64,000 nt of DNA from an uncultured Prevotella sp. (GCA_900314995.1 OMXK01000008.1:62001-126000); one strand, 5' to 3'. Positions 8,514 through 18,945 are shown, counted from the first letter of the stretch. Notes: generated by a model from the letters alone, not told the origin. Translations and numbers: made by a program.

Positions 8514-10979
8514 ATGAAGAAATGGACCTTTTCTATCGCCTTGCTACTCAGTAGTCAGGCGATTCATGCACAGTTGGTGATCAACGAGCTGATGCAGTCG
8601 AATATTGACTGTATCATGGATGATCTCAATGAGTTTCCCGATTCTTGGGTGGAGTTATACAATACAGGCACTGCAGCCGTAAACCTGAAGGACTGGCGCT
8701 TGGGTTTGAGCGATAAGGCGGGCGAGGCGTGGCAGTTGTCAAACAAGCAGATAGGCCCAGGTGAGTATGCCCTTGTATGTTGCGATAAGGTGGCCAAGAA
8801 TCTGCACACCAATTTCCGATTGGAATCGGGAAAGGGTGGTAGCCTGTATCTCTTTCAGGGTCAGACAATCGTCGACAAGGTGGAGGATCTGCCAAAGCAG
8901 CCGGCTCCGAATATTGCTTACGGCCGCAAGACTGATGGCAGCAATGAGTGGGGTTACCAGCTCACACCAACGCCAGAGGGTGCAAATACCGGGGAGGTCT
9001 GTGATCATGACCATATCCTGGGCGAACCGGTGTTCAGCGAACCAGGTAAGGTCTTCAACGGCAACAAGACCTTCAATCTCCAACTCTCATTGCCAGAAGG
9101 CAGCCCTGAGGGTACGGAGATCCGCTACACCACAAACGGTTCCGAGCCTACTGCCAGCAGTGCCAAGTGTACCGCCGACATCCCCATCACCAAGTCCACC
9201 TCCATTCGTGCCAAACTGTTCTGTAATGGCTGGCTGTCTCCCAGAAGCACAGTGCAGTCGTATATCTTCCACGATCGGAGTATGACGATTCCCGTCATCA
9301 GCATTGTGACGGACAACAGTTACCTCAACGACAAGAAGATAGGTATCTTTGCCAATAATTACGGTCACGAGAAATACCAGCAGGTAGACTGGCGCAGACC
9401 CTTGAACATCGAACTCTTCGACGCCGAGGGCGAACCCTCACAGCTGAATCAGCTTTGTGAGACGCGCATCACTGGTGCCTGGTCTAGAGAAGCTGCCAGG
9501 AAGTCGATGGGCATTTATTGCCACAAACGGTTCGGCAAGAAGAATATGGAGTATGAGTTTTTCCCCGACCAGTGTCCAGGACTCACGAACTATAAATCCA
9601 TTGTGCTCCGCAATTCTGGTAATGATCGCGACTACACATATATGCGAGATGCCGTCTGTCAGCGGGCGATGGCTGAGCATGCCGACATCGATTGGCAGGC
9701 CTGGCGACCTGCCGTTATCTATATCAATGGCAACTACTGGTGTCTGCTGAACATCCGAGAGCGTGCCAACGAGAACAATATCCTGACCCACTACGATGGA
9801 CTGGAGGATATCGACCTGATCGAAAACGGTGAACTGAAGGAGGGTACGAAGGAAAACTACGACGCCTTTACCGCGTTCTTCAACGAGCATGGCCATACCT
9901 TGGATGAGTATGCCGAACTCATGGATTGGGAGGAGTATATCAGGATTACGACGATGAACCTCTATTTCAACAACCTCGACTATCCTGGCAACAACAATGT
10001 GATGTGGCGACCAAGGGCCGAGGGAGGCAAGTGGCGCTGGATAGCCAAGGATCTCGACTACACCCTGGGGCTTTACACCAATGGCGGAGCAGGAGGTTCT
10101 GGCGGTTATGACCATCAGATTATCGCCCAGTGGTATAATCCCGATGACTATAGCCTGCATCAGGGTGCCAATTTCTCCATTACCTGGGATGCTACCCGCC
10201 TTTTCCGTAGGTTGATGGAGGATACCGATTTCGCGCGCGAGTTCATCGATCGGTTCAGTATCTATATGGGTGATTTCCTCAATGAGAAGTCTGTCAGAGC
10301 CATCTGGGATCCCATGTATGCGATGATTAAGGATGAATGGAAGCGCCACAGGAGTGTCGTCTATGACAATCCCTGGTGGCCTATTTTCGACGACGAACAG
10401 CGGTATGCCCGCAATTGGCTCAGCAAGCGCACCAATGAGATGTACAAGCAGCTTGGTAAGCAGTACGATCTGGGCACCCCTATCCCCATGACGGTCAATC
10501 AGGACTTGGAGGATGCCAGTGCGCTCGATGTGACGTTCAACGGCGTCCCCTTGACCAAAGGTGTCTTCAACGGGAAATTCTTTGCTGATCGTTCGATTAC
10601 CCTTGAGGGGCAGGCACCAGAGGGTCAGGTAATCAACGGATGGACCATCGTGACCAAATCGAGCAGCGGTACCGATACCCGGCAGATAGACGGTGAGCGA
10701 TGCGCTCTCCTGATGCCCCAATGCACCAATCTTGCCATCAATGCCATTCTGAGCAAGTCCACAGGCATCGATACATTGTCCAAGCCCTCCTGGACTTGGC
10801 AGCGCGACGGCGACAGGCTGATCCTCTCAGGTGTTCCCGTTGGCACCCAGGTAAAACTCTATGATCTGAAAGGTATTCTGCTGCGCACAGTCACCTCCGA
10901 CGGCTCAGAGATCATTCTCCCCCTCACCGCCGCCACCCTCCACGTCCTAAGAGTAGGCGCCAAGACCGTGAAGCTGTGA
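8514..10979 (+). CDS. Secreted CotH-like protein with lamin-tail domain
   Basis: This 821-residue protein starts with a signal peptide (cleavage after 'IHAQ'). A lamin-tail domain covers about 20-150 ('LVINELMQSN', 'SWVELYNTGTAAVNLKDW'). A chitobiase/Fn3-like beta domain follows at about 180-250 ('IRYTTNGSEPT'), then a CotH kinase-like domain at about 290-640 ('WRWIAKDLDYTLGLY', 'NIRERANENNI'). The C-terminus ('VKLYDLKGILLRT') looks like a type IX secretion or surface-anchoring tail. Spore-coat CotH is an atypical protein kinase; in Bacteroidota such proteins are exported and their substrates are unknown. It has its own promoter and is followed by a bidirectional terminator. Confidence 0.82.
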   Translation: MKKWTFSIALLLSSQAIHAQLVINELMQSNIDCIMDDLNEFPDSWVELYNTGTAAVNLKDWRLGLSDKAGEAWQLSNKQIGPGEYALVCCDKVAKNLHTNFRLESGKGGSLYLFQGQTIVDKVEDLPKQPAPNIAYGRKTDGSNEWGYQLTPTPEGANTGEVCDHDHILGEPVFSEPGKVFNGNKTFNLQLSLPEGSPEGTEIRYTTNGSEPTASSAKCTADIPITKSTSIRAKLFCNGWLSPRSTVQSYIFHDRSMTIPVISIVTDNSYLNDKKIGIFANNYGHEKYQQVDWRRPLNIELFDAEGEPSQLNQLCETRITGAWSREAARKSMGIYCHKRFGKKNMEYEFFPDQCPGLTNYKSIVLRNSGNDRDYTYMRDAVCQRAMAEHADIDWQAWRPAVIYINGNYWCLLNIRERANENNILTHYDGLEDIDLIENGELKEGTKENYDAFTAFFNEHGHTLDEYAELMDWEEYIRITTMNLYFNNLDYPGNNNVMWRPRAEGGKWRWIAKDLDYTLGLYTNGGAGGSGGYDHQIIAQWYNPDDYSLHQGANFSITWDATRLFRRLMEDTDFAREFIDRFSIYMGDFLNEKSVRAIWDPMYAMIKDEWKRHRSVVYDNPWWPIFDDEQRYARNWLSKRTNEMYKQLGKQYDLGTPIPMTVNQDLEDASALDVTFNGVPLTKGVFNGKFFADRSITLEGQAPEGQVINGWTIVTKSSSGTDTRQIDGERCALLMPQCTNLAINAILSKSTGIDTLSKPSWTWQRDGDRLILSGVPVGTQVKLYDLKGILLRTVTSDGSEIILPLTAATLHVLRVGAKTVKL

Positions 10980-11053
10980 TTACGCTATAGTCTGAAGCCG
11001 AAGTAGATGCGGGATTATTTCGTTGGAGAGCCATCTAGTTGAGATCATTGATG

Positions 11054-11084
11054 CAAAGGTAGGCATAATACTTGATTTGACAAA
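11054..11084 (-). promoter_or_regulatory. Orphan promoter pointing into the 3' end of the CotH gene
   Basis: On the minus strand, TTTG (11084-11081), 19 nt, then TACCTTTG (11061-11054) match the Bacteroidetes consensus exactly. Five nt later an ATG opens a 22-residue frame that ends at 10980, next to the CotH stop. No annotated gene uses it; it may make an antisense RNA or be left from a lost gene. Confidence 0.4.
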
Positions 11085-11127
11085 ATTTACCAAATATTAT
11101 TTTAATTGATTAACTGAAACGCCATAA

Positions 11128-11169
11128 ATCTAGAGAGGGTATGTCATAATAGGCATACCCTCTCTAGAT
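11128..11169. terminator. Bidirectional terminator, perfect 16-bp stem
   Basis: Arms 11128-11143 and 11154-11169 (ATCTAGAGAGGGTATG and its complement) pair perfectly around a 10-nt loop. It lies between the convergent CotH gene and the efflux operon. The flanks are AT-rich but lack a long T-run, so it may also block read-through mainly by its stem. Confidence 0.8.
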
Positions 11170-11192
11170 AATTAAGTTTATTTCTTTTAGAA

Positions 11193-12617
11193 TTAATTTG
11201 TGCCGCCTCCTAGGGCAATGTAGAGCGCAATGACGGCTTCGGCTGCATTGTACATGTTCATGGCTGAACCAAGTTGTGCGTCGAGCAGCGACTCTTGGGC
11301 CTTGAGCACTTCCAGGTAGCTGGCCTTACCGTTGTCCATCAGTTCGTGGGTGCCAGTGTAAGCTTCGTGGAGCACCTGCACCTGACGCTGTAAGTAGGTA
11401 TGCTTCTCGCGGGCAGCCATACAGTCGGCCATAGCCTCGTTCACCTCGTTACCGGCATTGATGACGGTCTGCACATACTTCTTCTGCAGATCCTCCTCGG
11501 TGAGCATGGCTATCTTCTTGTTGGCAATCAGCTTGCCGCGTGCGAAGATGGGCTGTGTGAGTTGTGCCATAGCGTTCAGCAGCAACTTACCAGGATCGAC
11601 GACGAAACCACCACCAGAGTTGGTCCATCCTGCACTACCGCTGAGCGTGATGCTGGGATAGAAGGCCGAACGTGCTGCCGCTGTATTGTAGAAAGCCTCC
11701 TCCATGGCGTGGTTGGCCATGCGGATGTCAGGACGGTTTTCCAGCAACTGGGCTGGTACGCCAATCTTCAGATACTTTGTGTTGAACATACGCTCATCGG
11801 CATCACCCATTGCCTCGGCATGATGCAGCGTGGAGCTGCCCCACTTCTGGCGGTTGATGTGCTGCGGGCTGATAGCCATCAGTTTGCAGATGGCATTCTC
11901 TACGGAACGGATGTTGCGACGGGTGTCGACAATCTGCGTCTTCACGCTGAGATAGGATGCCTCCATCTGGTTGACGGCAGTGCTATAGGCCTTGCCGTTC
12001 TCCCAAAGCGCCTGTTCGGTCTGGAGAGACTCGTTCCACAGACTGTCGGTCTGCATGAGGACTTCCAGCTGGCGGTCGAGCACCTGCAGCAAGAAGTACT
12101 GCTGAGCTGTGATGGAAACGAGGTTCGAACGAACGGCCTCTTCTTGCATCTGAGCCTGAAGGAGCACAGCTTTTGCTGCGCGCTTCTTGTTGGTGATCGA
12201 GCCGAACACGTCGATATCCATCGATAGCTGCAGCGGAAGATTGTAGGTCTTCACGGCAGCGCTGTTGTCGAAGCTGGAGAGCGTGCCCTGAGGCGCAAAG
12301 GCCAGTGAGGGCAGGTAGGCCAGCTTGGCAGCCTTCAGCGCTGCCTGGCTCTTCTCGACGGCAATGCGTGCGGAGTTGAGGTCGGTATTATTGGCCAGTA
12401 CGCGCTCAATGAGCTCCTGTAGCAGCGGGTCGGTGAAGAACTCGCGCCATGACATCCTGGCGATGGTCGAATCGCTGGTTGCCGCCTGAATGCTTGCGTC
12501 GGTGCCGAAGGCATCAGCTGGTGTATCGCTCTTTTGCTCGTACTTATTGTATATACCGCAGCCCGTGAGCAGGAAACTCACGGCTGCAGTAACTAAGATA
12601 TAACTAACTCTTTTCAT
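11193..12617 (-). CDS. TolC/NodT-type outer membrane efflux lipoprotein
   Basis: This 474-residue protein has a lipobox signal peptide ('FLLTGCGIY') and two outer-membrane efflux protein repeats. Recognisable stretches are 'LLQELIERVLANNTDLNSA', 'GVPAQLLENRPDIR' (the NodT-family hallmark) and 'LTQPIFARGKL'. It would form the trimeric outer-membrane channel of an RND tripartite pump. It follows the pump gene after 3 nt and appears intact, although pump and adaptor upstream are broken. A strong terminator lies just after it. Confidence 0.92.
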   Translation of the reverse strand: MKRVSYILVTAAVSFLLTGCGIYNKYEQKSDTPADAFGTDASIQAATSDSTIARMSWREFFTDPLLQELIERVLANNTDLNSARIAVEKSQAALKAAKLAYLPSLAFAPQGTLSSFDNSAAVKTYNLPLQLSMDIDVFGSITNKKRAAKAVLLQAQMQEEAVRSNLVSITAQQYFLLQVLDRQLEVLMQTDSLWNESLQTEQALWENGKAYSTAVNQMEASYLSVKTQIVDTRRNIRSVENAICKLMAISPQHINRQKWGSSTLHHAEAMGDADERMFNTKYLKIGVPAQLLENRPDIRMANHAMEEAFYNTAAARSAFYPSITLSGSAGWTNSGGGFVVDPGKLLLNAMAQLTQPIFARGKLIANKKIAMLTEEDLQKKYVQTVINAGNEVNEAMADCMAAREKHTYLQRQVQVLHEAYTGTHELMDNGKASYLEVLKAQESLLDAQLGSAMNMYNAAEAVIALYIALGGGTN

Positions 12618-12620
12618 GAC

Positions 12621-15600
12621 TTATTCCTCTGTTTTTACTTCAACACTTTTCATTTTCGGAGCACCCTGGAACTTCTCATGCAGTTTCTGGAATATGATGA
12701 AGAAGATACCGCCGATGACGCCGAGAGCAAGGGCACGGTTACCATTGGCACCGGCACCTCCCTCGATGACGAGCGGTATCATACCGATGATCATCGTGGC
12801 CACCGTCATCAGAATCGGGCGCAGACGCTCCTTACAAGCTTCGAAGGCAGCATCGACAATGCTCAAGCCCTGAGCACGGCGCTCCGTGGCAAACTCGGTA
12901 ATCAGGATGGCCGTTGATGACACCCGTCTGCAGGTAAATGTTATTATCCATACCTGGTATTTCATTGAGATAACCAAGGTAGGCAAACACGAAGGCACCC
13001 ATCAGACCGAACGGTACGCTGAACAGCACGGCCCATGGAGTGAACCACGAGTTATACAGAGAAGCCAGGATGAGGTAGATCAGGATGGCGCAGATGACGT
13101 AGATGAGCGCCGTGGCGTTAGAGCCGGAAGTCTCCTCTACCTCACGCGACATACCGCTATACTCGAAGGTGGCGGTTTTTGGCATCTCCTTCTCGAACAC
13201 CTCGGCAATGGCCTTATGAGCGTCGCCTTCGGTGTAGCCACTACCAGGTTTCACGATACAGGTGATGCTCTGGAACAGGTTGAAGTGCTCGATATTCGAC
13301 GGACCGACAATCTGCTTCAGCGAGACGAACTGGGAGATGGGGGTCATCTTGCCACTCTTCACCTGCATGAAGATGTTTTGCAGCGACTGCGGGTCAAGAC
13401 GATACTCGGGTGACGAAGCTGCCATGATGCGGTAGACTTTACCAAACTGGTTGAAGTTACCGATATACGCACCACCGCAATAAGCACCCAGCGTGTTGAG
13501 TACGGCTTCAGGTGTCACACCGGCGCGGTCGCACTGGGCGGCATCGACATCGACCTGATATTTCGGGAAGCGCTCAGAGTATGTTGACATGGCAGTGGCT
13601 ATCTCCGGGCGTTCAGCCAGTTTGGCCAGGAATTGCTCAGTATTCTTGGCAAACTCCGACAGGTTACCATCTGTGGGATCTTCTACCATGAGCATGATGT
13701 CGTTACTGGTACCATAGCCTGGAATCTGAGGCATCTCGAACGGAATCACCCGCAAGTTCTTGATATCCTGGCAGTCAAAGTAGAAACGGTACATGACAAG
13801 CGTCAGCAGATGGTTCATGCCAGGACGCTCATCCCAGTTCTTCAGACGTACCACCATCGTACCGTAGTTGGAACCGGCACCAGATATCATACCATAACCA
13901 CAGACTAAAGCGAAACTCTCCAGTTCGGGAATCTTCTTCACCTTAGCCTCAACGGCTTTCGCCATCTCACGGGTCTGCTTCAGAGTGGAGCCCTCGGGAG
14001 CCTGTATCTCAACCAAGAACACGCCCTGGTCCTCCTGAGGAACGAGACCTGAAGGCAGGCTCTTCATGAAGAACACCAGCAGTACAGCGGCCAGTGCCAA
14101 TATACCCCAAGCCAGAGCGGGGCGCTTGATGAACTTCTGGACAGCCTTGCTGTATTTATTATAGATGGCGTTGTAGCTGACTTCATACGCTTTCTTGGTA
14201 TAATAGGTCAGACCCTTGCCTTCCTTCTTGCCTTCCGTGACGCGCATCATGATGGCGCAGAGGGCTGGACACAGCGTCAGGGCTGATATGCACGACAGAC
14301 CTACGGACGAGGCAATGGTGATACCAAACTGCGTGAAGAACGTGCCTGAGGTGCCTGGCATGAAGGTCACGGGGATGAACACTGCCATAAATACTAAGGT
14401 ACACGACACAACAGCCACCGACACCTCGTTCATGGCTTGGCGGGTGGCCTCACGGGCATCGCTGATGCCGCTCTCCATCTTTGCCATGACGGCCTCTACC
14501 ACCACGATAGCATCATCCACCACCGTACCGATGGCCAGCACCAGTGCGAACAGCGTCAGGATGTTGAGCGAGAAGCCGCATATTGACACGACGGCAAAGG
14601 TGCCCAGCAGCGACACGATAATAGAGATGGACGGGATGATGGTAGCCTTGAAGTTCTGCAGGAAGAAGAACACCACAAGCACCACGAGGATGATGGCGAT
14701 AACCAGCGTTTCCACCACATTGTGGATAGCAGCGAAGAGGAAGTCGTCACTGGTCATCAGGGTTACGAACTCCAGACCTGCCGGCATCGTTGCCTTCATC
14801 TCCTCAAACGTTTTGTTGATGCTGGCGTTCACCTCAGTGGCGTTGGCACCAGGAGCCGCAAACACCATGCAGAGGGCACCCGGCTTGTCCTGAATATTCG
14901 ATGTGAAGTTGTAGCTCATGGCACCAATCTTCACCTCAGCCACATCACTCAGGTGCAGCATACCGCCGCCACTGGTGCGCAACACAATGTTGTTGAACTC
15001 CTCGATGGTCTTCAGCGTACCCTTATACTGCATAGAGTACTGGTAGGAGTTCTCCGACTGTTCACCCAAGGAACCAACACCGGCCACGAAGCTCTGTCCG
15101 CCAATGGCTGCGAAGATGTCGTTAGGGGTCAGTCCGTACTGGGCCATCACATCGGGCTTCAGCCAGATGCGCAGGGCGTAAGTGTTACCCAAGCTCTGCA
15201 CATTACCCACACCGGTGACACGCATCAGTTTCGGCCTGATGTTGATATCGATATAGTTCGACACGAAGTCTTCGTCGTACTTGCCGTCGGCACTCCTCAC
15301 GGCGAAGATGCGCAGGATGTTGTTCTGTCGCTTTTCCACCTTCACACCGACCTTGTTCACGTCGGCAGGCAGCAGGGCTTGTGCACGGGTCACGCGGTTC
15401 TGCACATTCACCGTCGCCATGTCGGGGTCGGTACCCTGCTTGAAATAGATGTTGATTTCCACATCACCATTCGACGAGGCTTTTGAGGTCATATAGGTCA
15501 TATCATTCACGCCATTGATGGCCTCCTCCAGCGGCTGGATGACCGATTTCATCACCGTGTTCTCGTCAGCACCGGTGTAGCTGGTGCTGACATTGACCGT

Positions 15601-15726
15601 AGGCGGCGCAATGTCTGGATACTGCTCCACGGGCAGCGTGCTCATGCAGATGTAGCCAACCAACGCTATCACAATCGAGATGGCACATGCCATCACGTAC
15701 TTATTAATAAATATATTATTCTTCAT
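12621..15726 (-). pseudogene. RND (HAE1) efflux pump, frameshifted near the C-terminus
   Basis: The first 945 or so residues from the ATG at 15726 are a good HAE1/AcrB-type inner-membrane proton-driven pump (N-terminal TM1, 'PVEQYPDIAPPTV', TM4 'GTVVDDAIVVVEAV' with the proton-relay Asp pair). After 'NNIYLQTGVI' the frame changes near 12912. Sense resumes one frame over at 'TAILITEFATERRAQG', and ends at 12621. The family has 'MLIGLLAK' at the join; loss of 23 nt would explain both the missing 8 codons and the shift. A second, in-frame gap lies near 12700: 'GVIGG' runs straight into 'FFIIFQKLHEKF', so most of TM12 is absent. The pump is probably not functional as written, unless these are assembly errors. 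Confidence 0.85.
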
Positions 15727-15738
15727 AGCGGAAGCGTA

Positions 15739-16769
15739 TTATTCACCTTTCACTTCTTCTTCAGAAAACAGTACCTTCTGTCCCTCTGTTACATTATTGG
15801 CACCAGTAGTCACAATCTGGTCTTAAAGACTTGCGCCTTGTCCTGCAGACGTACCACGGCATACTGCGGAACTACGATAACCGACTTCTCTGCAAAAGGC
15901 ATGACGATAGTACCTTGAATACCAGAGTACAGATGACCGTCGGGATTGGGATACGATACCTTGCAGGTCAGCGAGCCAGTTTCTGCATTGACCACACCAG
16001 TCAGACTGACGACACGCCCCTTGTGGGGATATTCAGTACCGTTCTTCATCACAAACGTGGCGGGGGGCAGATTAGCGATATACTTCTCTACATCGTTGGC
16101 TTTCATGCCCTCCTTCACCATAGCCTCGACAATAGACTCCGTTACCGAGAACTCAGCGTACATGGTCGTGTTGCCACTCAGCATAGTCAGCTGTGTCATA
16201 GGTGATACCTGGTCACCAGTACGCACGGGGATTTCACCGATGATACCCGATACGGTTGCCGTGATGGTGCAGAAACCGAGGTTCACTTTCGCACGGTTCA
16301 CTGCTGATCTGGCCTGGGCCACTGAAGCCTGGGCCTGCTTGTAGGAGTTCTCAGAGTTGCTCAGCATATAGCTGCTGACGATTTTCTTCTCAAACAGGTT
16401 CTTGTTTGACTCATACTCCAGTTTGGCAGAGTTTTCCTGAGCCAGGGCTGCCTGCAGATTAGCCTGTGCTGCCTCCAGTTCCAGCTGAGCGTTGCGGGAG
16501 TCGATGATAAAGAGCGTCTGTCCCTTCTTCACCTGCTGACCTTCAGTCACGCAAATCTTCATCAGCTGTCCGCTGACCTGCGGTGTAACTGTCACATCGT
16601 TCTGGCCTTTCATCTTGGCACTGAACTTGTAAGGTAACTCAATGTCAGATTTCTTCACTGTCATCGTTTCGAACGATGATTTTGTCTCCTTGGGCATGTC
16701 TACTCCACAAGATGCCAAGCCAATTGCGGCTCCAAGCATCCAAGCCCATTTCATTACATTCTTTTTCAT
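15739..16769 (-). pseudogene. RND periplasmic adaptor (HlyD/AcrA family), frameshifted near the C-terminus
   Basis: The ATG at 16769 gives 'MKKNVMKWAWMLGAAIGLASC', a lipoprotein signal. Barrel-sandwich and hairpin sequence follow ('VTPQVSGQLMKICVTEGQQV', cut: 'GQLMKICVTEGQQVKKGQ') plus a beta-barrel ending 'VVPQYAVVRLQDKAQVF'. At about 15820 the frame breaks and meets a stop 6 codons later. The correct tail 'DQIVTTGANNVTEGQKVLF' continues in another frame to a TAA at 15741-15739. By comparison with the family some 30-35 codons of the membrane-proximal domain are missing. The pump gene starts 12 nt later. Confidence 0.82.
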
Positions 16770-16823
16770 TTTTATAGTTTTAAAAATATCGTTATTGCTC
16801 ATTACTAGTGTAGTATCACCGCG

Positions 16824-16831
16824 CAAAGATA
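16824..16831 (-). promoter_or_regulatory. -7 element (TATCTTTG) of the efflux operon
   Basis: Minus-strand TATCTTTGC ends about 55 nt before the adaptor ATG at 16769. It would drive adaptor, pump and outer-membrane gene together. Confidence 0.5.
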
Positions 16832-16918
16832 CAATAATTATTTTAATTATAAGTACGAAATCCCCAAAAACAATCTAAAAATATGCGATAATATCTTCGT
16901 CGAATCGATTTTTTGTAC

Positions 16919-16926
16919 TATCTTTG
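16919..16926 (+). promoter_or_regulatory. -7 element (TATCTTTG) of the yicC operon
   Basis: TATCTTTGC ends 27 nt before the yicC ATG at 16954. It is the only promoter seen for the closely packed genes up to 23398. Confidence 0.5.
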
Positions 16927-16953
16927 CAGGCAAATAATCATAAAACAGGTAAA

Positions 16954-17829
16954 ATGATACAATCAATGACGGGCTACGGCAAGGCTGTCGTGGCCTATAA
17001 GGAAAAGAAAATCCATGTTGAGGTGAAGTCGCTGAACTCTAAGCAACTTGACCTGAATACCCGTATTGCTCCCCTTTACCGTGAGAAGGAGATGGAGATG
17101 CGCCAGATGGTGGCTGAAGCCCTCATCCGAGGTAAGGTTGACATGAGTGTATGGGTGGAGAAGGATACTGCGGTAGATGCTACGCCTGTCAATGCCGCCC
17201 TCGTAGTGAACTACTATAATCAGATCAAGACCATCTCTGAGAAGACTGGCATCCCTGTGCCCGAAGACTGGTTTTACACCCTGCTCCGTATGCCTGATGT
17301 GCTGACGAAGACAGAGATGGAAGAGCTCGACGAGGAAGAGTGGATCGTGGTCAAGGAAGGTGTGAAGGAGGCCCTGAAGAATCTTGTGGACTTCCGTATC
17401 CAAGAGGGTGCAGCCCTGCAGAAGAAGTTTGCCGAGAAGGTGGATAACATCGAGCAGCTATTGGCCTCGATCGTGCCTTATGAGCAGAGCCGGGTGGAGA
17501 AGATCAAGGCTCGCATCATCGACGGTCTCCAGCAGATACCAGGTGTGGAATACGATCGCAATCGTCTGGAGCAGGAACTGATCTACTACATTGAGAAACT
17601 TGATATCAGCGAAGAGAAGCAGCGTCTGACGAACCACTTGAAGTATTTCCGTGATACAATGAACGAGCCAGCAGGACAGGGAAAGAAACTGGGCTTCATC
17701 GCTCAGGAGATGGGGCGTGAGATCAACACCACAGGCTCGAAGTCGAATCAGGCAGAGATGCAGAACATCGTGGTGAAGATGAAGGACGAGCTGGAACAGA
17801 TCAAGGAACAAGTATTGAATGCACTATAA
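16954..17829 (+). CDS. yicC: YicC family endoribonuclease
   Basis: The 291-residue protein begins 'MIQSMTGYGKA', the diagnostic YicC N-terminus, which fixes the start at 16954. The C-terminal DUF1732 part includes 'GKKLGFIAQEMGREINTTGS', also diagnostic. E. coli YicC is reported to act on RNA as an endoribonuclease and to affect stationary-phase survival. It sits 3 nt upstream of gmk, an arrangement found in many bacteria. Confidence 0.94.
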   Translation: MIQSMTGYGKAVVAYKEKKIHVEVKSLNSKQLDLNTRIAPLYREKEMEMRQMVAEALIRGKVDMSVWVEKDTAVDATPVNAALVVNYYNQIKTISEKTGIPVPEDWFYTLLRMPDVLTKTEMEELDEEEWIVVKEGVKEALKNLVDFRIQEGAALQKKFAEKVDNIEQLLASIVPYEQSRVEKIKARIIDGLQQIPGVEYDRNRLEQELIYYIEKLDISEEKQRLTNHLKYFRDTMNEPAGQGKKLGFIAQEMGREINTTGSKSNQAEMQNIVVKMKDELEQIKEQVLNAL

Positions 17830-17832
17830 TAT

Positions 17833-18405
17833 ATGAGAGGTAAACTGATTATATTCTCCGCTCCCAGTGGTACAGGAAAATCTACGATTATCTCCTGGCT
17901 GATGAAGGAGCACCCGGAACTGAAACTCGCTTTCTCCATTTCCTGCACATCGAGGGCACCCCGAGGTGAAGAGAAGAATGGCGTGGAGTATTTCTTCATC
18001 AGCCCGGAGGAGTTTCGGAAACGTATCGAAGACGATGAGTTCCTGGAGTATGAAGAGGTGTATACCGATCGTTTCTATGGGACGCTGAAGTCGCAGGTAG
18101 ACCGCCAGCTGGAGGCAGGACAGAACGTGGTGTTCGATGTCGATGTGAAAGGTGGCGTGAATATCAAGAAGCACTATGGCGACAAGGCGATGAGCATCTT
18201 TATCCAGCCCCCTTCGATCGCAGAATTGCGTCGCAGGCTGGAGCATCGGGCTACGGATGCTCCAGAGGTAATAGACCAGCGCATCGCCCGTGCTGAGTTT
18301 GAACTCACCTTCGCTGATCAGTTCGACAAGATTGTGGTCAACGACATCCTCGATTATGCCAAGGCCGATACACTGGCACTCGTAAAGAAATTCCTGGATG
18401 AATGA
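17833..18405 (+). CDS. gmk: Guanylate kinase
   Basis: This 190-residue enzyme phosphorylates GMP to GDP with ATP. The P-loop 'FSAPSGTGKST' is at residues 8-18. The GMP-binding region includes 'SCTSRAPRGEEKNGVEYFF', and 'EYEEVYTDRFYGT' follows. Full length for the family. The 3-nt gaps to yicC and nadD indicate one transcript. Confidence 0.96.
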   Translation: MRGKLIIFSAPSGTGKSTIISWLMKEHPELKLAFSISCTSRAPRGEEKNGVEYFFISPEEFRKRIEDDEFLEYEEVYTDRFYGTLKSQVDRQLEAGQNVVFDVDVKGGVNIKKHYGDKAMSIFIQPPSIAELRRRLEHRATDAPEVIDQRIARAEFELTFADQFDKIVVNDILDYAKADTLALVKKFLDE

Positions 18406-18408
18406 CAG

Positions 18409-18945
18409 ATGATAAGGACTGGCATCTTCGGCGGGTCGTTTAACCCGATACACAACGGACATATCTCGTTGGCCCGACAGCTGAAGCAGCGAGAGGGGCT
18501 CGACGAAGTATGGCTGATGGTGTCGCCACAGAACCCGCTGAAGGCATCCAGCACCGATCTCCTTAGCGACGAAGCGCGGATGGAGATGGCCCGTAAGGCG
18601 CTCGAAGGCGTGGAGGGCATCATTGCCTGCGACTACGAGATGCATCTGCCCAAACCTTCCTATACTTGGAACACCCTACAGGCTCTGAGCCGCGACTATC
18701 CTGAGCGTGAGTTTGTGCTGATGATAGGCGGCGACAACTGGCAGCTCTTTGATAAGTGGTATCGCGCTGCCGATATCAAGACCAACTATCAGATTGTGGT
18801 TTATACTCGTACCCCTGGCGATGAAGGGTTCATCGATATCTCAAGCACGGAGATCCGTCAGCGAATCCGTGAGCATCGCAGCATCCGACGGCTGGTGCCG
18901 CCAGTCGTGGCAGACATCATCAAAGAAAAGGGCTACTATGCTTAA
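18409..18945 (+). CDS. nadD: Nicotinate-nucleotide adenylyltransferase
   Basis: NadD makes deamido-NAD from nicotinate mononucleotide and ATP. 'GIFGGSFNPIHNGHISLA' is the nucleotidyltransferase HxGH region and 'ISSTEIRQRI' the second motif. At 178 residues it is slightly short. The loop between 'NYQIVVYTRTPGDE' and 'FIDISSTEIR' is about a dozen residues shorter than I expect from relatives, without a frame change. The next gene starts inside its last codons (ATG at 18938). Confidence 0.92.
   Translation: MIRTGIFGGSFNPIHNGHISLARQLKQREGLDEVWLMVSPQNPLKASSTDLLSDEARMEMARKALEGVEGIIACDYEMHLPKPSYTWNTLQALSRDYPEREFVLMIGGDNWQLFDKWYRAADIKTNYQIVVYTRTPGDEGFIDISSTEIRQRIREHRSIRRLVPPVVADIIKEKGYYA

Noticed and set aside
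12616-12917. Plus-strand frames across the end of the pump gene
   Set aside because: They are complementary to recognisable RND sequence in the other strand and have no motif of their own.
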